64,000 nt of DNA from Rummeliibacillus sp963792445 (GCA_963792445.1 CAWBWO010000002.1:310001-374000), one strand, 5' to 3'. Positions 26,105-34,951 are shown, counted from the first letter of the stretch. The notes: generated by a model from the sequence alone, not told the origin. Numbers and translations: made by a program.

Positions 26105-26290
26105 ATTGTTTCGGTGGCTAGACTCGAGGGTGCACAGGAAATATCCTATAGCCTTTGCTTCGCGTTGTGCGAACTTAGGCTATCTTCATTGCAACACTTC
26201 CTCGGTCGAAAGCAAAGAAAACTTTCGATTCGGAAGCTTATGCGATTTTCGAGTCTGGACGAGCCGCCTCCGCTTTTCTATGTTACAATA
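26105..26290. repeat. Intergenic hairpin repeat, family B copy 2
   Basis: Contains TCGGTCGAAAG...CTTTCGATTCGGAAG (26202-26235), a 7-bp hairpin whose arms and flanks match copies at 1565-1590 and 35096-35120. It also has GACTCGAGGG (26121-26130), shared with the 35.1-kb copy, and an AGCCT...AGGCT pairing around 26149-26180. The open frame upstream of cmk runs through this DNA but looks non-coding. Confidence 0.65.
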
Positions 26291-26314
26291 TTACGGAAAG
26301 AAGGGGTTGAAACC

Positions 26315-26989
26315 GTGAAAAAAGATATTCAAATTGCTATTGATGGTCCTGCAGGGGCCGGTAAAAGTACAATTGCTAAGATTGTAGCGGAGAAATTAGG
26401 CTACACTTATATCGATACTGGTGCAATGTATCGTGCACTCACATTAAAAGCATTGAAAGAACATATAGATTTAGAGAATGCAGAAAGTGTAACAAATTTA
26501 TTGGCTAATATTACTATTGAGTTAAAACCATCTGAAAGTGGTCAACTGGTTTTCCTTGATGGACAAGATGTTTCTAATGAAATTCGTTCAAACGAGGTTA
26601 CTGGAAATGTTTCAAGAGTAGCGTGCCATGCTACTATGCGTGAAATAATGGTTGATCGTCAACGTGAAATGGCAGAACGTGGTGGCGTCGTAATGGATGG
26701 AAGAGATATCGCTACTGCAGTATTACCAAAAGCAGAATTGAAAGTTTATATGTCAGCTACAGTAGCTGAACGCGCTCGCCGCAGGTACGAGGATAACAAA
26801 CAACGGGGTATTGAATCTTCAATTGAAACATTAAAAGAGGAAATCGCGTTGAGAGATAAATTAGATAGTGAACGCGAAGCTTCACCACTTGTCCAAGCCC
26901 CTGATGCACTTTTCTTAGATACAACTGATTTAACCATTCAACAAGCAGCAGATGCGATTTTAAAATTAGCGAGTGAAAGGATGGCATAA
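26315..26989 (+). CDS. cmk: Cytidylate kinase
   Basis: Phosphorylates CMP and dCMP with ATP. P-loop DGPAGAGKST near residues 9-18, then YIDTGAMYRALTLKA, the NMP-binding insert, VMDGRDIATAVLP, and the lid segment RARRRYED. The frame is open from 26069, but that part crosses a repeat; GTG 26315 behind AAGGGG gives 224 aa, the family length, and starts exactly at the conserved KKDIQIAIDGPAG. plsC follows after 2 bases and ypfD a little later; the cmk-plsC-rpsA-like order is common in low-GC Gram-positives. Confidence 0.95.
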   Translation: MKKDIQIAIDGPAGAGKSTIAKIVAEKLGYTYIDTGAMYRALTLKALKEHIDLENAESVTNLLANITIELKPSESGQLVFLDGQDVSNEIRSNEVTGNVSRVACHATMREIMVDRQREMAERGGVVMDGRDIATAVLPKAELKVYMSATVAERARRRYEDNKQRGIESSIETLKEEIALRDKLDSEREASPLVQAPDALFLDTTDLTIQQAADAILKLASERMA

Positions 26990-26991
26990 TT

Positions 26992-27588
26992 ATGGACTTT
27001 TATCATTTTGCGAAGTCTACTGTATTTACGTTGCTGAAGCCAGTCTATCGTATGGATATTATTGGCCTAGAAAACTTTCCAAAAGAAGGCGGGATTCTTT
27101 TATGCTCTAATCATATTGCAAATTTGGATCCGCCAATCGTAGGTATTTGCTCACCTAGACCTGTCAACTTTATGGCAAAGGAAGAACTTTTCGAAGTACC
27201 TATATTAAAAACTATTTTACCAAAAGTACATGCATTTCCTGTTAAACGAGGCTTAAGTGACCGTCAAGCACTTCGCGTAGCTGTAAATGCATTAAAAGAT
27301 GGACAAGTTGTAGGCCTTTTCCCAGAAGGAACGCGCAACAAGACCGGTAAACTAGGAAAAGGATTTTCAGGAGCAGGCTTTTTTGCACTTAGAGGAAATG
27401 CAAATGTTGTACCATGTGCCATTATTGGACCGTACCAACCATTTAAAAAATTAAAAGTTGTATTTGGTAAGCCAATTGATATTGAGCCATATCGAGAAAA
27501 AAAGGCCAAACCTGAAGAAGTTACTGAAGTCATTATGGCAAATATTCAAGCAATATTAGACGAACATCATCCTGATAACAAAAAATAA
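26992..27588 (+). CDS. plsC: 1-acyl-sn-glycerol-3-phosphate acyltransferase
   Basis: Acylates lysophosphatidic acid to phosphatidic acid at the membrane. The acyltransferase motifs are present: block I SNHIANLDPP (His-x4-Asp) near residue 40, block II KEELFEVPILKTILP, and block III FPEGTRNKTGKLGKGFSGAGFFAL around 108-130. 198 aa. It is 2 bases after cmk, so co-transcribed and likely coupled. B. subtilis has plsC elsewhere, but the placement beside cmk is usual in other Bacillales. Confidence 0.92.
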   Translation: MDFYHFAKSTVFTLLKPVYRMDIIGLENFPKEGGILLCSNHIANLDPPIVGICSPRPVNFMAKEELFEVPILKTILPKVHAFPVKRGLSDRQALRVAVNALKDGQVVGLFPEGTRNKTGKLGKGFSGAGFFALRGNANVVPCAIIGPYQPFKKLKVVFGKPIDIEPYREKKAKPEEVTEVIMANIQAILDEHHPDNKK

Positions 27589-27669
27589 TCGTATTTAAAG
27601 AGTTAAATTTTGTTTTTACTAGCAAGTTCTAATAAAATAGAGAGTGAACATTGTGAAGGAGGATTACAT

Positions 27670-28833
27670 ATGTCTGAAGAAATGAACTTAAATGAAGTAA
27701 GAGAAATCCGTGAAGGCGATATTGTAACAGCTAAAGTAGAGAGAGTTGAAGATAAAGTTGCTGTAGTTACAATCGCTGGTGCACCATTCGATGGCGTAGT
27801 ACCAATTAGTGAGCTTTCAAGCTTACATGTGGATAAAGCTTCTGACGCTGTCTCCGTAAATGATGAATTAGAATTGTTAGTAATTAAAGTTGAACAACCA
27901 GATGATAAAAACCCAGGACAATACGTACTTTCTAAACGTCAAGTTGACGCAAAACGTGCGTGGATTGTATTAGCTGAAAAGTTCCAAAATGGAGAAGTTA
28001 TTGAAGCAGAGGTAAAAGATGTTGTTAAAGGTGGACTAGTAGTTGATCTAGGTGTAAGAGGATTTGTTCCAGCTTCATTAGTTGAAGATCACTTTGTTGA
28101 ATCATTTGATGATTACAAAGGAAAAACTTTGGCTTACAAAATTGTTGAAATGGATCAAGAAAAGAATCGTTTAATCCTTTCTCACCGCGCAGTTGTAGAA
28201 GCTCAAAAAGCAGAGAAAAAAGTGGAAGTGATCAACAACATTCATGTAGGGGATGTTATTGAAGGAACCGTTCAACGATTAGCATCATTCGGTGCTTTTG
28301 TTGATCTTGGTGGAGTTGATGGACTTGTGCATATTTCTCAAGTTTCTCACGAACATATTGACGATGTTTCAAAAGTACTTACAGAGGGACAAAAAGTAAA
28401 AGTAAAAGTAATTTCAGTAGATTCAGAGCACGAACGTATCTCTTTATCTATTAAAGATACACAAGAAGGTCCATGGTCAAATGTTGAGGAAAATGCACCA
28501 GTTGGAGCTGTATTAACTGGAACTGTAAAACGTATAGTAACATTTGGCGCATTTGTGGAAGTCTTCCCTGGAGTAGAAGGACTTGTGCATATTTCTCAAA
28601 TTTCACATAATCATATCTCAACTCCTCATGAAGTATTAAAAGAAGGCCAAGAAGTACAAGTGAAGGTACTAGCAGTGAACAAAGACGAAAAACGTTTATC
28701 TCTTAGTATTAAAGCGTTAGTGGAAAATGCAAATGAACCCGAAGTGGAAGAATATGAATTTCCAGAAGAAACAACTGGCTTCTCATTTGGTGACGTAATT
28801 GGTGATAAACTTAAAAACTTCTCAAGAGATTAA
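27670..28833 (+). CDS. ypfD: S1-domain RNA-binding protein (ribosomal protein S1 homologue, YpfD)
   Basis: Four consecutive S1 (OB-fold) domains: about 15-85, 102-168, 187-255 and 272-342, the last two with the well-conserved GTVQRLASFGAFVDLGG and GTVKRIVTFGAFVEVFPG. Upstream codons from 27610 are open, but ATG 27670 with GAAGGAGG is clearly the start (387 aa, similar to B. subtilis YpfD, 382). Gram-positive YpfD is not essential and lacks the ribosome-docking role of E. coli S1; its exact task is unknown. It is transcribed with or close to cmk-plsC and ends at a strong terminator. Confidence 0.93.
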   Translation: MSEEMNLNEVREIREGDIVTAKVERVEDKVAVVTIAGAPFDGVVPISELSSLHVDKASDAVSVNDELELLVIKVEQPDDKNPGQYVLSKRQVDAKRAWIVLAEKFQNGEVIEAEVKDVVKGGLVVDLGVRGFVPASLVEDHFVESFDDYKGKTLAYKIVEMDQEKNRLILSHRAVVEAQKAEKKVEVINNIHVGDVIEGTVQRLASFGAFVDLGGVDGLVHISQVSHEHIDDVSKVLTEGQKVKVKVISVDSEHERISLSIKDTQEGPWSNVEENAPVGAVLTGTVKRIVTFGAFVEVFPGVEGLVHISQISHNHISTPHEVLKEGQEVQVKVLAVNKDEKRLSLSIKALVENANEPEVEEYEFPEETTGFSFGDVIGDKLKNFSRD

Positions 28834-28891
28834 AAAATAGCATCTCTAAGCTTAAAAGTCCAATTGATTTGAAGTTTTAGTAGGTAGATAC

Positions 28892-28934
28892 AAAAGAAAA
28901 ACAGACGGAAGCAATATGCTTTCGTCTGTTTTTC
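28892..28934 (+). terminator. Terminator of ypfD
   Basis: AAAAACAGACG-GA-AGCA/TGCT-TT-CGTCTGTTTTT forms a 15-bp stem with a tight loop and a T-run. Confidence 0.9.
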
Positions 28935-28988
28935 TTGCATTACGGACAAATTTTGATAAAATAAAGGATATTAAATGACTTTAATTGT

Positions 28989-29026
28989 AGGTGATGGTGA
29001 ACTTATCAGGTACCATCATCTTTTTT
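28989..29026 (+). terminator. Second hairpin-plus-T-run, upstream of der
   Basis: AGGTGATGGT pairs with ACCATCATCT (G-T wobble) and is followed by six T, 47 bases before the der start. A TATAAT (29032-29037) follows immediately. No gene lies between it and the ypfD terminator. Confidence 0.65.
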
Positions 29027-29072
29027 GTTGTATAATAGCAGTTATTAGAAGTCGGAAGGATGAAGAAAAGTT

Positions 29073-30383
29073 ATGGCGAAACCGATTGTAGCAATTGTCG
29101 GCCGTCCAAATGTCGGTAAATCGACTATTTTCAACAGAATTGTAGGAGAACGTGTCTCAATTGTGGAAGATATTCCAGGTGTAACACGTGATCGGATTTA
29201 TAGTTCTGCGGATTGGCTCACACATGAATTTAATATTATTGATACAGGTGGTATCGATATCGGAGACGAACCTTTCTTAGATCAAATTCGTCATCAAGCG
29301 GAAATCGCGATGGATGAAGCGGATGTCATTATTTTTATGGTGAATGGTCGTGAAGGTGTTACATTAGCGGATGAACATGTAGCAAAAATTTTATATAAAA
29401 CTAAAAAACCAGTCGTATTGGCAGTAAACAAAATTGATAATCCAGATATGCGCGATATGATTTATGATTTTTATTCATTAGGTTTTGGTGATCCGTTCCC
29501 AATTTCAGGTTCACATGGACTTGGACTTGGCGATTTACTAGATGAAGTGGCCAAACATTTTCCTAAAGAAGATGAGGTTCAATATGATGAAAATGTAATT
29601 AAATTCTCATTGATTGGCCGTCCAAATGTTGGTAAGTCTTCACTTGTTAATGCATTTTTAGGTGATAATCGTGTAATTGTAAGTGATGTGGCAGGTACCA
29701 CTCGTGATGCAATTGACTCCAATTACGTTTTTGATGGACAAGAATATGTCATTATCGATACTGCTGGTATGCGTAAAAAGGGAAAAGTGTACGAATCAAC
29801 TGAAAAGTATAGTGTTTTACGTGCATTAAGAGCGATTGAACGCTCAGATGTTGTATTAGTCGTTTTAAACGGTGAAGAAGGTATTCAAGAACAAGATAAG
29901 AAAATTGCTGGATATGCACATCAAGCTGGTAAAGCGGTTATTATTGTCATGAACAAATGGGATACCGTGGAAAAAGATGAAAAAACAATGAATGAAAAGA
30001 CAAAAGAAATAAGAAATGAGTTCCAATTTTTGGATTACGCACCAATTATATTTGTATCTGCTAAAACGAAAAAACGTGTGCATGCTATTTTACCAATTAT
30101 TAATCGTGTAAGTGAAAATCACGCAATGCGCATTCAATCTAGTATTTTAAATGAAGTAATCTCAGATGCAGTTGCTCGTAATCCTGCACCAACAGATAAA
30201 GGCCGCCGCTTACGTATCTACTACGTGACTCAAGTAGCCATTAAGCCACCTACATTTGTGGTATTTGTAAATGATCCAGAGTTAATGCATTTCACATATG
30301 AACGATTCTTAGAAAATCGTATACGTGAAACATTTGATTTTGAAGGTACACCAATAAAATTAATCACTCGGGCTCGTGATTAA
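29073..30383 (+). CDS. der: GTPase Der (EngA), ribosome assembly
   Basis: Essential double GTPase for 50S subunit maturation. Two complete G domains: G1 motifs GRPNVGKST (about 9-17) and GRPNVGKSS (near 183), each with its own DTGG or DTAG motif and NKxD motif (NKID; NKWD), and a C-terminal KH-like domain (about 350-436). 436 aa, the same as B. subtilis. ATG start behind CGGAAGG. gpsA follows 35 bases downstream, the conserved Bacillus pair. Confidence 0.96.
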   Translation: MAKPIVAIVGRPNVGKSTIFNRIVGERVSIVEDIPGVTRDRIYSSADWLTHEFNIIDTGGIDIGDEPFLDQIRHQAEIAMDEADVIIFMVNGREGVTLADEHVAKILYKTKKPVVLAVNKIDNPDMRDMIYDFYSLGFGDPFPISGSHGLGLGDLLDEVAKHFPKEDEVQYDENVIKFSLIGRPNVGKSSLVNAFLGDNRVIVSDVAGTTRDAIDSNYVFDGQEYVIIDTAGMRKKGKVYESTEKYSVLRALRAIERSDVVLVVLNGEEGIQEQDKKIAGYAHQAGKAVIIVMNKWDTVEKDEKTMNEKTKEIRNEFQFLDYAPIIFVSAKTKKRVHAILPIINRVSENHAMRIQSSILNEVISDAVARNPAPTDKGRRLRIYYVTQVAIKPPTFVVFVNDPELMHFTYERFLENRIRETFDFEGTPIKLITRARD

Positions 30384-30418
30384 TCATTAATGAATAGTAA
30401 TTGAAGGGGGATTTCAAC

Positions 30419-31435
30419 ATGAATCGCGTAGCAGTACTAGGAGCAGGTTCTTGGGGAACATCTTTAGCCATTGTCTTAGCTGAAAATGGCCACGATACTT
30501 TACTTTGGTCTCATCGTAAAGAGCAAGCAAACGAAATAAATATCCAACATACAAACGCAAAATATTTACCAAGTACGATTTTACCAAATAACTTAAAGGC
30601 AACCTCTGAAATTTCTGAAGCTGTTTCACATGCAGAAATTATTGTTGTTGCAGTTCCAACAAAAGGAATTCGAGAAACTTGCCAAAAAATGTTGCAAACG
30701 CTAAATAAGAAAATTCTTTTTGTGCATGTTTCAAAAGGAATTGAACCAAATACATTAAAACGTATTTCTGAAATTATACGGGAAGAAATTCCTGAAGAAT
30801 TTATAGAAGATATCGTAGTTTTATCTGGTCCAAGCCATGCAGAAGAAGTAGTTCAACATCATCCGACTACTGTTGCAGCAGCTTGTGAAAATTTAGAAGA
30901 AGCTGAACGAGTTCAAGACCTTTTTATGAATAACTACTTCCGCGTTTATACAAACCAAGATGTTGTTGGCGTTGAAATCGGAGGGGCTTTAAAAAACGTT
31001 ATTGCATTAGCAGCAGGAGCTGTTGATGGACTTGGTTTTGGTGATAACGCCAAAGCAGCGCTCATTACACGTGGTTTAGCTGAAATTTCACGCTTAGGTG
31101 TAAAAATGGGTGCAAATCCTTTAACTTTCGCAGGTCTTGCCGGTATGGGGGATTTAATCGTTACATGTACAAGCGTTCATTCTCGTAACTGGAGAGCCGG
31201 TAATATGCTAGGTAAAGGAATGTCTCTAGATGAAATATTAGAACAAATGGGAATGGTTGTAGAAGGTGTTCGTACGACAAAGGCTGCTCATCAACTAGCG
31301 GATAGGTACGGAGTTTCTATGCCAATTACTAGTGCTTTATACGGCGTATTATTTGAAGGGGAAGACCCACACCTAAGTGTAGAAAAACTGATGCTTCGTG
31401 AGAAAAAGGAAGAAATGGATGCTACTTACGAGTAA
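30419..31435 (+). CDS. gpsA: Glycerol-3-phosphate dehydrogenase [NAD(P)+]
   Basis: Reduces dihydroxyacetone phosphate to sn-glycerol-3-phosphate for phospholipid synthesis. Rossmann start AVLGAGSWGTSLAIVLAENGHD (about 5-26), SGPSHAEEV, the catalytic lysine region GVEIGGALKNVIALAAG, and AGLAGMGDLIVTCTS. The frame opens at 30401, but ATG 30419 after GAAGGGGG is preferred (338 aa). Together with plsC it makes the two early steps of phosphatidate synthesis visible in this stretch. Confidence 0.95.
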   Translation: MNRVAVLGAGSWGTSLAIVLAENGHDTLLWSHRKEQANEINIQHTNAKYLPSTILPNNLKATSEISEAVSHAEIIVVAVPTKGIRETCQKMLQTLNKKILFVHVSKGIEPNTLKRISEIIREEIPEEFIEDIVVLSGPSHAEEVVQHHPTTVAAACENLEEAERVQDLFMNNYFRVYTNQDVVGVEIGGALKNVIALAAGAVDGLGFGDNAKAALITRGLAEISRLGVKMGANPLTFAGLAGMGDLIVTCTSVHSRNWRAGNMLGKGMSLDEILEQMGMVVEGVRTTKAAHQLADRYGVSMPITSALYGVLFEGEDPHLSVEKLMLREKKEEMDATYE

Positions 31436-31521
31436 AAGGTAAAATTGTCACAAATTTGTACGAATATAAATTGGGCAACTTGAGATAGCAATTTACTATA
31501 CTAGTGCTCTATTTGTTAACA

Positions 31522-31560
31522 AAAAACAAGAGGTGAGCAAAAGTCATCTCTTGTTTTTTT
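31522..31560 (+). terminator. Terminator of der-gpsA
   Basis: AAAACAAGAG-G-TGA pairs with TCA-T-CTCTTGTTTT across a 7-base loop and ends in seven T. The family A repeat begins right after it. Confidence 0.88.
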
Positions 31561-31885
31561 ATCCCGCATTAATGGGCAGTAACACTCCCTCCTCAAGGCT
31601 TTAGAAAATTTGAAGAAGCAGCAGTTGAGATAACTGCCCATAAAAGCCCGATTGGTGAGATACAGTGAAACTTACCGATGCGTTAGCAGAGGTTTAGTTG
31701 AACCAATCGGGTTCGTACTGTCGATTGATCACAGAGCGTACGCTCTGCGATCTTAGCGACAATAGAACGGGACTAACAATCAGTGAGGGATGGCCAACTA
31801 AAAACGCCACGTCCTGTGGTAACGTTGGCACTAGTACGTCCTGTACTTCGGAAGAAAACTCCCAATGATTGTAGTTTCACTTTAT
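31561..31885. repeat. Intergenic structured repeat, family A copy 2, with two insertions
   Basis: Same ends as the 14.3-kb copy (ATCCCGCATT ... AGTTTCACTTTAT). Stem GCATTAATGGGCAGT (31566-31580) with ACTGCCCATAAAAGC (31633-31647). Relative to copy 1 it carries about 116 extra bases at 31657-31772, holding an inverted repeat CCCGATTGGT/ACCAATCGGG and a near-perfect palindrome around CAGAGCGTACGCTCTG (31732-31747). A further 58 extra bases at 31794-31851 hold two hairpins with loop GTCCT. No convincing gene is in this 500-base spacer before yphE. Confidence 0.8.
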
Positions 31886-31944
31886 GTTATACTGTCAACT
31901 GTGGGAAATTATACTCCCTGTACATAAGAAAGGTGGTTGTACTG

Positions 31945-32166
31945 TTGACGGATTTAGTGCTACTTGCTAGTACAAGCATATCAGGAATGACGATGATGTG
32001 GATCTCATTTTATTCCATTGGTTTTATGCTACTTGCATCAGGATTAATCTATTTAAGTAGACAAAAAATTAGTAACAGTTTTTTTAGATCAATTGTAGCT
32101 TTTATTGCATATATTTTCCTCATCATTGGATTCTTAACGATGGTGTTTGTTGTTATGTCTTTTTAA
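31945..32166 (+). CDS. yphE: Small membrane protein YphE (DUF2768 family)
   Basis: A 73-aa two-span membrane protein (about 14-34 and 45-70), with a short positively charged loop (YLSRQKISNSFFRS). The frame is open from 31783, but that extension reads through repeat DNA; the TTG at 31945 with AGAAAGGTGG upstream gives the family length (67 aa in B. subtilis). Its position directly before yphF and spoIVA matches Bacillus yphE. Function unknown; possibly sporulation-linked by location only. Confidence 0.75.
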   Translation: MTDLVLLASTSISGMTMMWISFYSIGFMLLASGLIYLSRQKISNSFFRSIVAFIAYIFLIIGFLTMVFVVMSF

Positions 32167-32189
32167 TCACAAATAAATGAGGGTAGTAC

Positions 32190-32912
32190 ATGAAGAAAAT
32201 TAACTTATTATTGTTTATTGCAATTATGACAGTACTTCTATCAGGTTGTATGTATCCTGATAAAGAAAAAGTAGAAAATCAAGTTCCAGATGAGGCACAA
32301 CTCTTAACAGTACAAAAAGCAATCAATCAGTATCAAAAAGACACAAATGGTTTGTTGCCAATTCAAAACAGAGATCAAAATGTAGATCAATATATTAAGT
32401 ATCCTATTAATTTTGAAAAACTAACGCAAGGTTATATAGCAAAACCACCAATCAATTCCTATGAAAAGGGTGGCATTTATCAATACGTTATATGGAATGC
32501 AGAGAGTAAGCATCCAGTAGTGAAGTTAGTTGATTTACGTGGTGCAGAAATAATTCGTGAGTTAAATATTAAAAAAGGTGTAAATGGTTTTATGCCAATC
32601 TCAAAACAAATTAAAGACGATGTTTATCAATTTGATTATAAAAAAATGGGCTATAAACAAGCGCCAACTGTTCCAAGTCCTTATTCAAATACGAACTTAC
32701 CACTAGTTGTCAAAGGCAGTGGTGAAATTTGTATTGATTATTCAATTGAATTACAACGGATTATCAATGAAGGGAAAGTCAAAGTAAATCAAGGGGAAGA
32801 TATCCGTTATTTACTTTCTGATCAGTATCCAATTCTTCCAGCCTACTCATTACCATATACGGTAAATGCTAAAAATGAAGTGGAATTCTTAACGAAATCA
32901 AACAAGAAATAA
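32190..32912 (+). CDS. yphF: Lipoprotein YphF
   Basis: 240-aa lipoprotein: signal peptide with lipobox LLSGC, lipid-modified Cys20. The mature part is hydrophilic, with no catalytic motif that I recognise; several aromatic/proline segments (KYPINFEKLTQGYIAKPPIN, SDQYPILPAYSLPYTVNA) recur. It sits 23 bases after yphE and before spoIVA as in Bacillus. ATG behind GAGGGTAG. Function unknown; expected on the outer face of the membrane. Confidence 0.82.
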   Translation: MKKINLLLFIAIMTVLLSGCMYPDKEKVENQVPDEAQLLTVQKAINQYQKDTNGLLPIQNRDQNVDQYIKYPINFEKLTQGYIAKPPINSYEKGGIYQYVIWNAESKHPVVKLVDLRGAEIIRELNIKKGVNGFMPISKQIKDDVYQFDYKKMGYKQAPTVPSPYSNTNLPLVVKGSGEICIDYSIELQRIINEGKVKVNQGEDIRYLLSDQYPILPAYSLPYTVNAKNEVEFLTKSNKK

Positions 32913-32923
32913 TTTAATCTAAA

Positions 32924-32960
32924 AAAGCGTTTCATGTCTTGTGCATGAAACGTTTTTTTT
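32924..32960 (+). terminator. Terminator of yphE-yphF
   Basis: AAGCGTTTCATG pairs with CATGAAACG-TT across TCTTGTG, followed by eight T. Confidence 0.9.
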
Positions 32961-33000
32961 GTGCATAGGATATAGTGCTGAAAAAAAGGGGGAAAAGTAT

Positions 33001-34479
33001 ATGTCACAAGAAGTGTACGAGCAAATGGCTACCCGCACAAATGGCGACATTTATATCGGTGTTGTGGGCCCGGTAAGAGTAGGAAAATCCACGTTTACTA
33101 AGCGTGTAATGGATATTATGGTATTACCAAACATGCAGGATGAAAAAGAACGTCAACGAGCACAGGATGAATTACCGCAGAGTTCACCAGGACCAGTGAT
33201 TATGACTACAGAACCAAAATTTGTTCCAGCCAATGGTGCTCAAATTGCAGTAGGCGATCAAGAAATGCCATTCAAAATTCGCTTTGCTGATTGTGTTGGT
33301 TATATTATTGATGGAGTAAAAGGGTATGAGGATGAAAATGGTCCGAAATTAGTACATACCCCTTGGCATAACGAACCGATACCATTTGAAGATGCAGCAA
33401 AGATTGGAACTGATAAAATCATAAGAGAGCATGCCAATATCGGTGTAGTATTAACAACGGATGGAACAGTAAATGGAATTCCACGAGAAGCTGTTCGCGC
33501 TGCTGAACAGGAAATTATTGAACAATTACAGGAAATTGGTAAGCCTTTTGTCATTGTTATTAATAGTAAAATGCCTGCTCATAATACTGCAAAAGAATTA
33601 TGTCAGGAATTACACGAACAATATAATGCACCAGTTATTTCTACTTCTGTTGACCAAATGTCACTAAATGAAGTACGACATATTCTAGAAGAAGCTCTCT
33701 ATGAATTTCCTATTGCAAAACTAGAAATGGAAAAACCTGATTGGTTAGATGTTTTAGAAGAAAATCATGAATTAAACAAACTCATTAAACAATCCATCGA
33801 TAATTGGACTGCATCAGTAAATAAAATTCGTGATATTGAACGCTTAACAAAGGAACTTTTACAAGAAGATTTTATTGCTTCAGCACAAGTAAAAAGTGTT
33901 GATGCAGGTCTAGGTCATGCCGTAATTAGCTTGCAATTAAAGAATGAAATCTTCAAACAAATTTGCGAAGAATGGTTAGAAGAACCGATTCAAAGTAAGA
34001 AGGATTGGTTATTATTTATTAAAGAATCGCAACAAGCGAGAAAATCTTATCAACGCTTCCATGAAGCAATTGAGCAAGCGCATAAAGAAGGTTACGGTGT
34101 TACTTTACCAACATTACAAGAGTTTGAACCAACAAGACCAGAAATTATTAAACAAAATAATTTCTATGGTGTGAAGATGGAGGTAAAAGCACCTTCTTAC
34201 CATATTTTACGTATTGATATGACGACAGAATTTGCACCATTAATCGGTTCGGAATTCTATAGTCAACAATTATTAAAAGATTTAACATACGCATATTTAC
34301 ATGATCGCGATGCTTTATGGGAAACGCAATTATTTGGTACGCCATTATATGATGTTATGAAAGAAAGTATCGCATTTAAAACAGAGTCAGTACCAAAACA
34401 TGCCAAAGCAAGAATGCGCCAAACTATTGAAAAAATGGTCAATAAAGGTGATCATGGAATGGTGACGTTTATTTTATAA
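33001..34479 (+). CDS. spoIVA: Spore coat morphogenetic ATPase SpoIVA
   Basis: Forms the basement layer of the spore coat by ATP-driven polymerisation on the forespore surface. N-terminal TRAFAC-type domain with Walker A GPVRVGKS (23-30) and Walker B region IRFADCVGYIIDGVKGYE; a middle domain; and a C-terminal domain ending KGDHGMVTFIL, the conserved tail that interacts with SpoVM. The frame opens at 32941 inside the upstream terminator; ATG 33001 behind AAAGGGGG gives 492 aa, the exact B. subtilis length. This is strong evidence that the organism sporulates. Confidence 0.97.
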   Translation: MSQEVYEQMATRTNGDIYIGVVGPVRVGKSTFTKRVMDIMVLPNMQDEKERQRAQDELPQSSPGPVIMTTEPKFVPANGAQIAVGDQEMPFKIRFADCVGYIIDGVKGYEDENGPKLVHTPWHNEPIPFEDAAKIGTDKIIREHANIGVVLTTDGTVNGIPREAVRAAEQEIIEQLQEIGKPFVIVINSKMPAHNTAKELCQELHEQYNAPVISTSVDQMSLNEVRHILEEALYEFPIAKLEMEKPDWLDVLEENHELNKLIKQSIDNWTASVNKIRDIERLTKELLQEDFIASAQVKSVDAGLGHAVISLQLKNEIFKQICEEWLEEPIQSKKDWLLFIKESQQARKSYQRFHEAIEQAHKEGYGVTLPTLQEFEPTRPEIIKQNNFYGVKMEVKAPSYHILRIDMTTEFAPLIGSEFYSQQLLKDLTYAYLHDRDALWETQLFGTPLYDVMKESIAFKTESVPKHAKARMRQTIEKMVNKGDHGMVTFIL

Positions 34480-34497
34480 ATAAATAAGTTCTCTTTT

Positions 34498-34533
34498 TGG
34501 TCTATTTACCTATAGGTAAATGGGCCTTTTTTT
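34498..34533 (+). terminator. Terminator of spoIVA
   Basis: GGTCTATTTACC pairs with GGTAAATGGGCC (wobbles) across TATA, followed by seven T. Confidence 0.85.
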
Positions 34534-34582
34534 GTGGAATTCAGATTTTATTTGCTTAAACTTGATAAAAGGAGTATAAATA

Positions 34583-34612
34583 TTGTTGCACAGCTAAAAG
34601 GGTTGTGATAAT
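34583..34612 (+). promoter_or_regulatory. Promoter of the HU gene
   Basis: TTGTTG (34583-34588) is followed after 18 bases by GATAAT (34607-34612) preceded by TGT, an extended -10. It is placed 46 bases before the HU start. Confidence 0.5.
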
Positions 34613-34658
34613 CTTTTTACAAGATTTAGTCCAGGCCCTTTGAGAGGAGGTGAATGGT

Positions 34659-34931
34659 GTGAATAAAACAGAATTAGTTAACTCTGTTGCAGAAACTGCA
34701 GATCTTTCTAAAAAAGATGCTTCTAAAGCAGTTGAAGCAGTATTTGAAACTATCCAAGAAGCTCTTGCAAAGGGTGATAAAGTTCAATTGATTGGTTTTG
34801 GTAACTTTGAAGTACGTGAACGTGCGGCTCGTAAAGGACGTAACCCACAAACAGGTAAAGAAATCGAAATCGCTGCAAGCAAAGTACCTGCATTCAAACC
34901 GGGTAAAGCGCTTAAAGATGCTGTAAAATAA
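34659..34931 (+). CDS. hup: DNA-binding protein HU
   Basis: Histone-like nucleoid protein (B. subtilis Hbs/HupA), 90 aa. Starts MNKTELVNSVAE, contains the DNA-binding beta-arm segment RERAARKGRNPQTGKEIEIAASKVPAFKPGKALKDAVK. The GTG at 34650 overlaps the ribosome site GAGGAGGTG, so the second GTG (34659) is chosen. Located between spoIVA and folE-mtrB as in Bacillus. It bends and compacts DNA as a homodimer. Confidence 0.95.
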   Translation: MNKTELVNSVAETADLSKKDASKAVEAVFETIQEALAKGDKVQLIGFGNFEVRERAARKGRNPQTGKEIEIAASKVPAFKPGKALKDAVK

Positions 34932-34951
34932 TACAAGCATCTGTTTTACAT

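Noticed and set aside
26069..26314. N-terminal extension of cytidylate kinase
   Set aside because: The open frame crosses a repeat element, has no ribosome site, and the family starts exactly at the GTG at 26315.
31783..31944. Long N-terminus for the YphE-like protein
   Set aside because: The extra codons lie in repeat DNA with hairpins. A TTG with a good ribosome site gives the normal family length.
32960..33000. Sigma-E promoter for spoIVA (CATAGGAT as -10)
   Set aside because: Only 6 of 8 positions fit the -10 pattern and no suitable -35 is present at the required distance because the terminator T-run occupies it.
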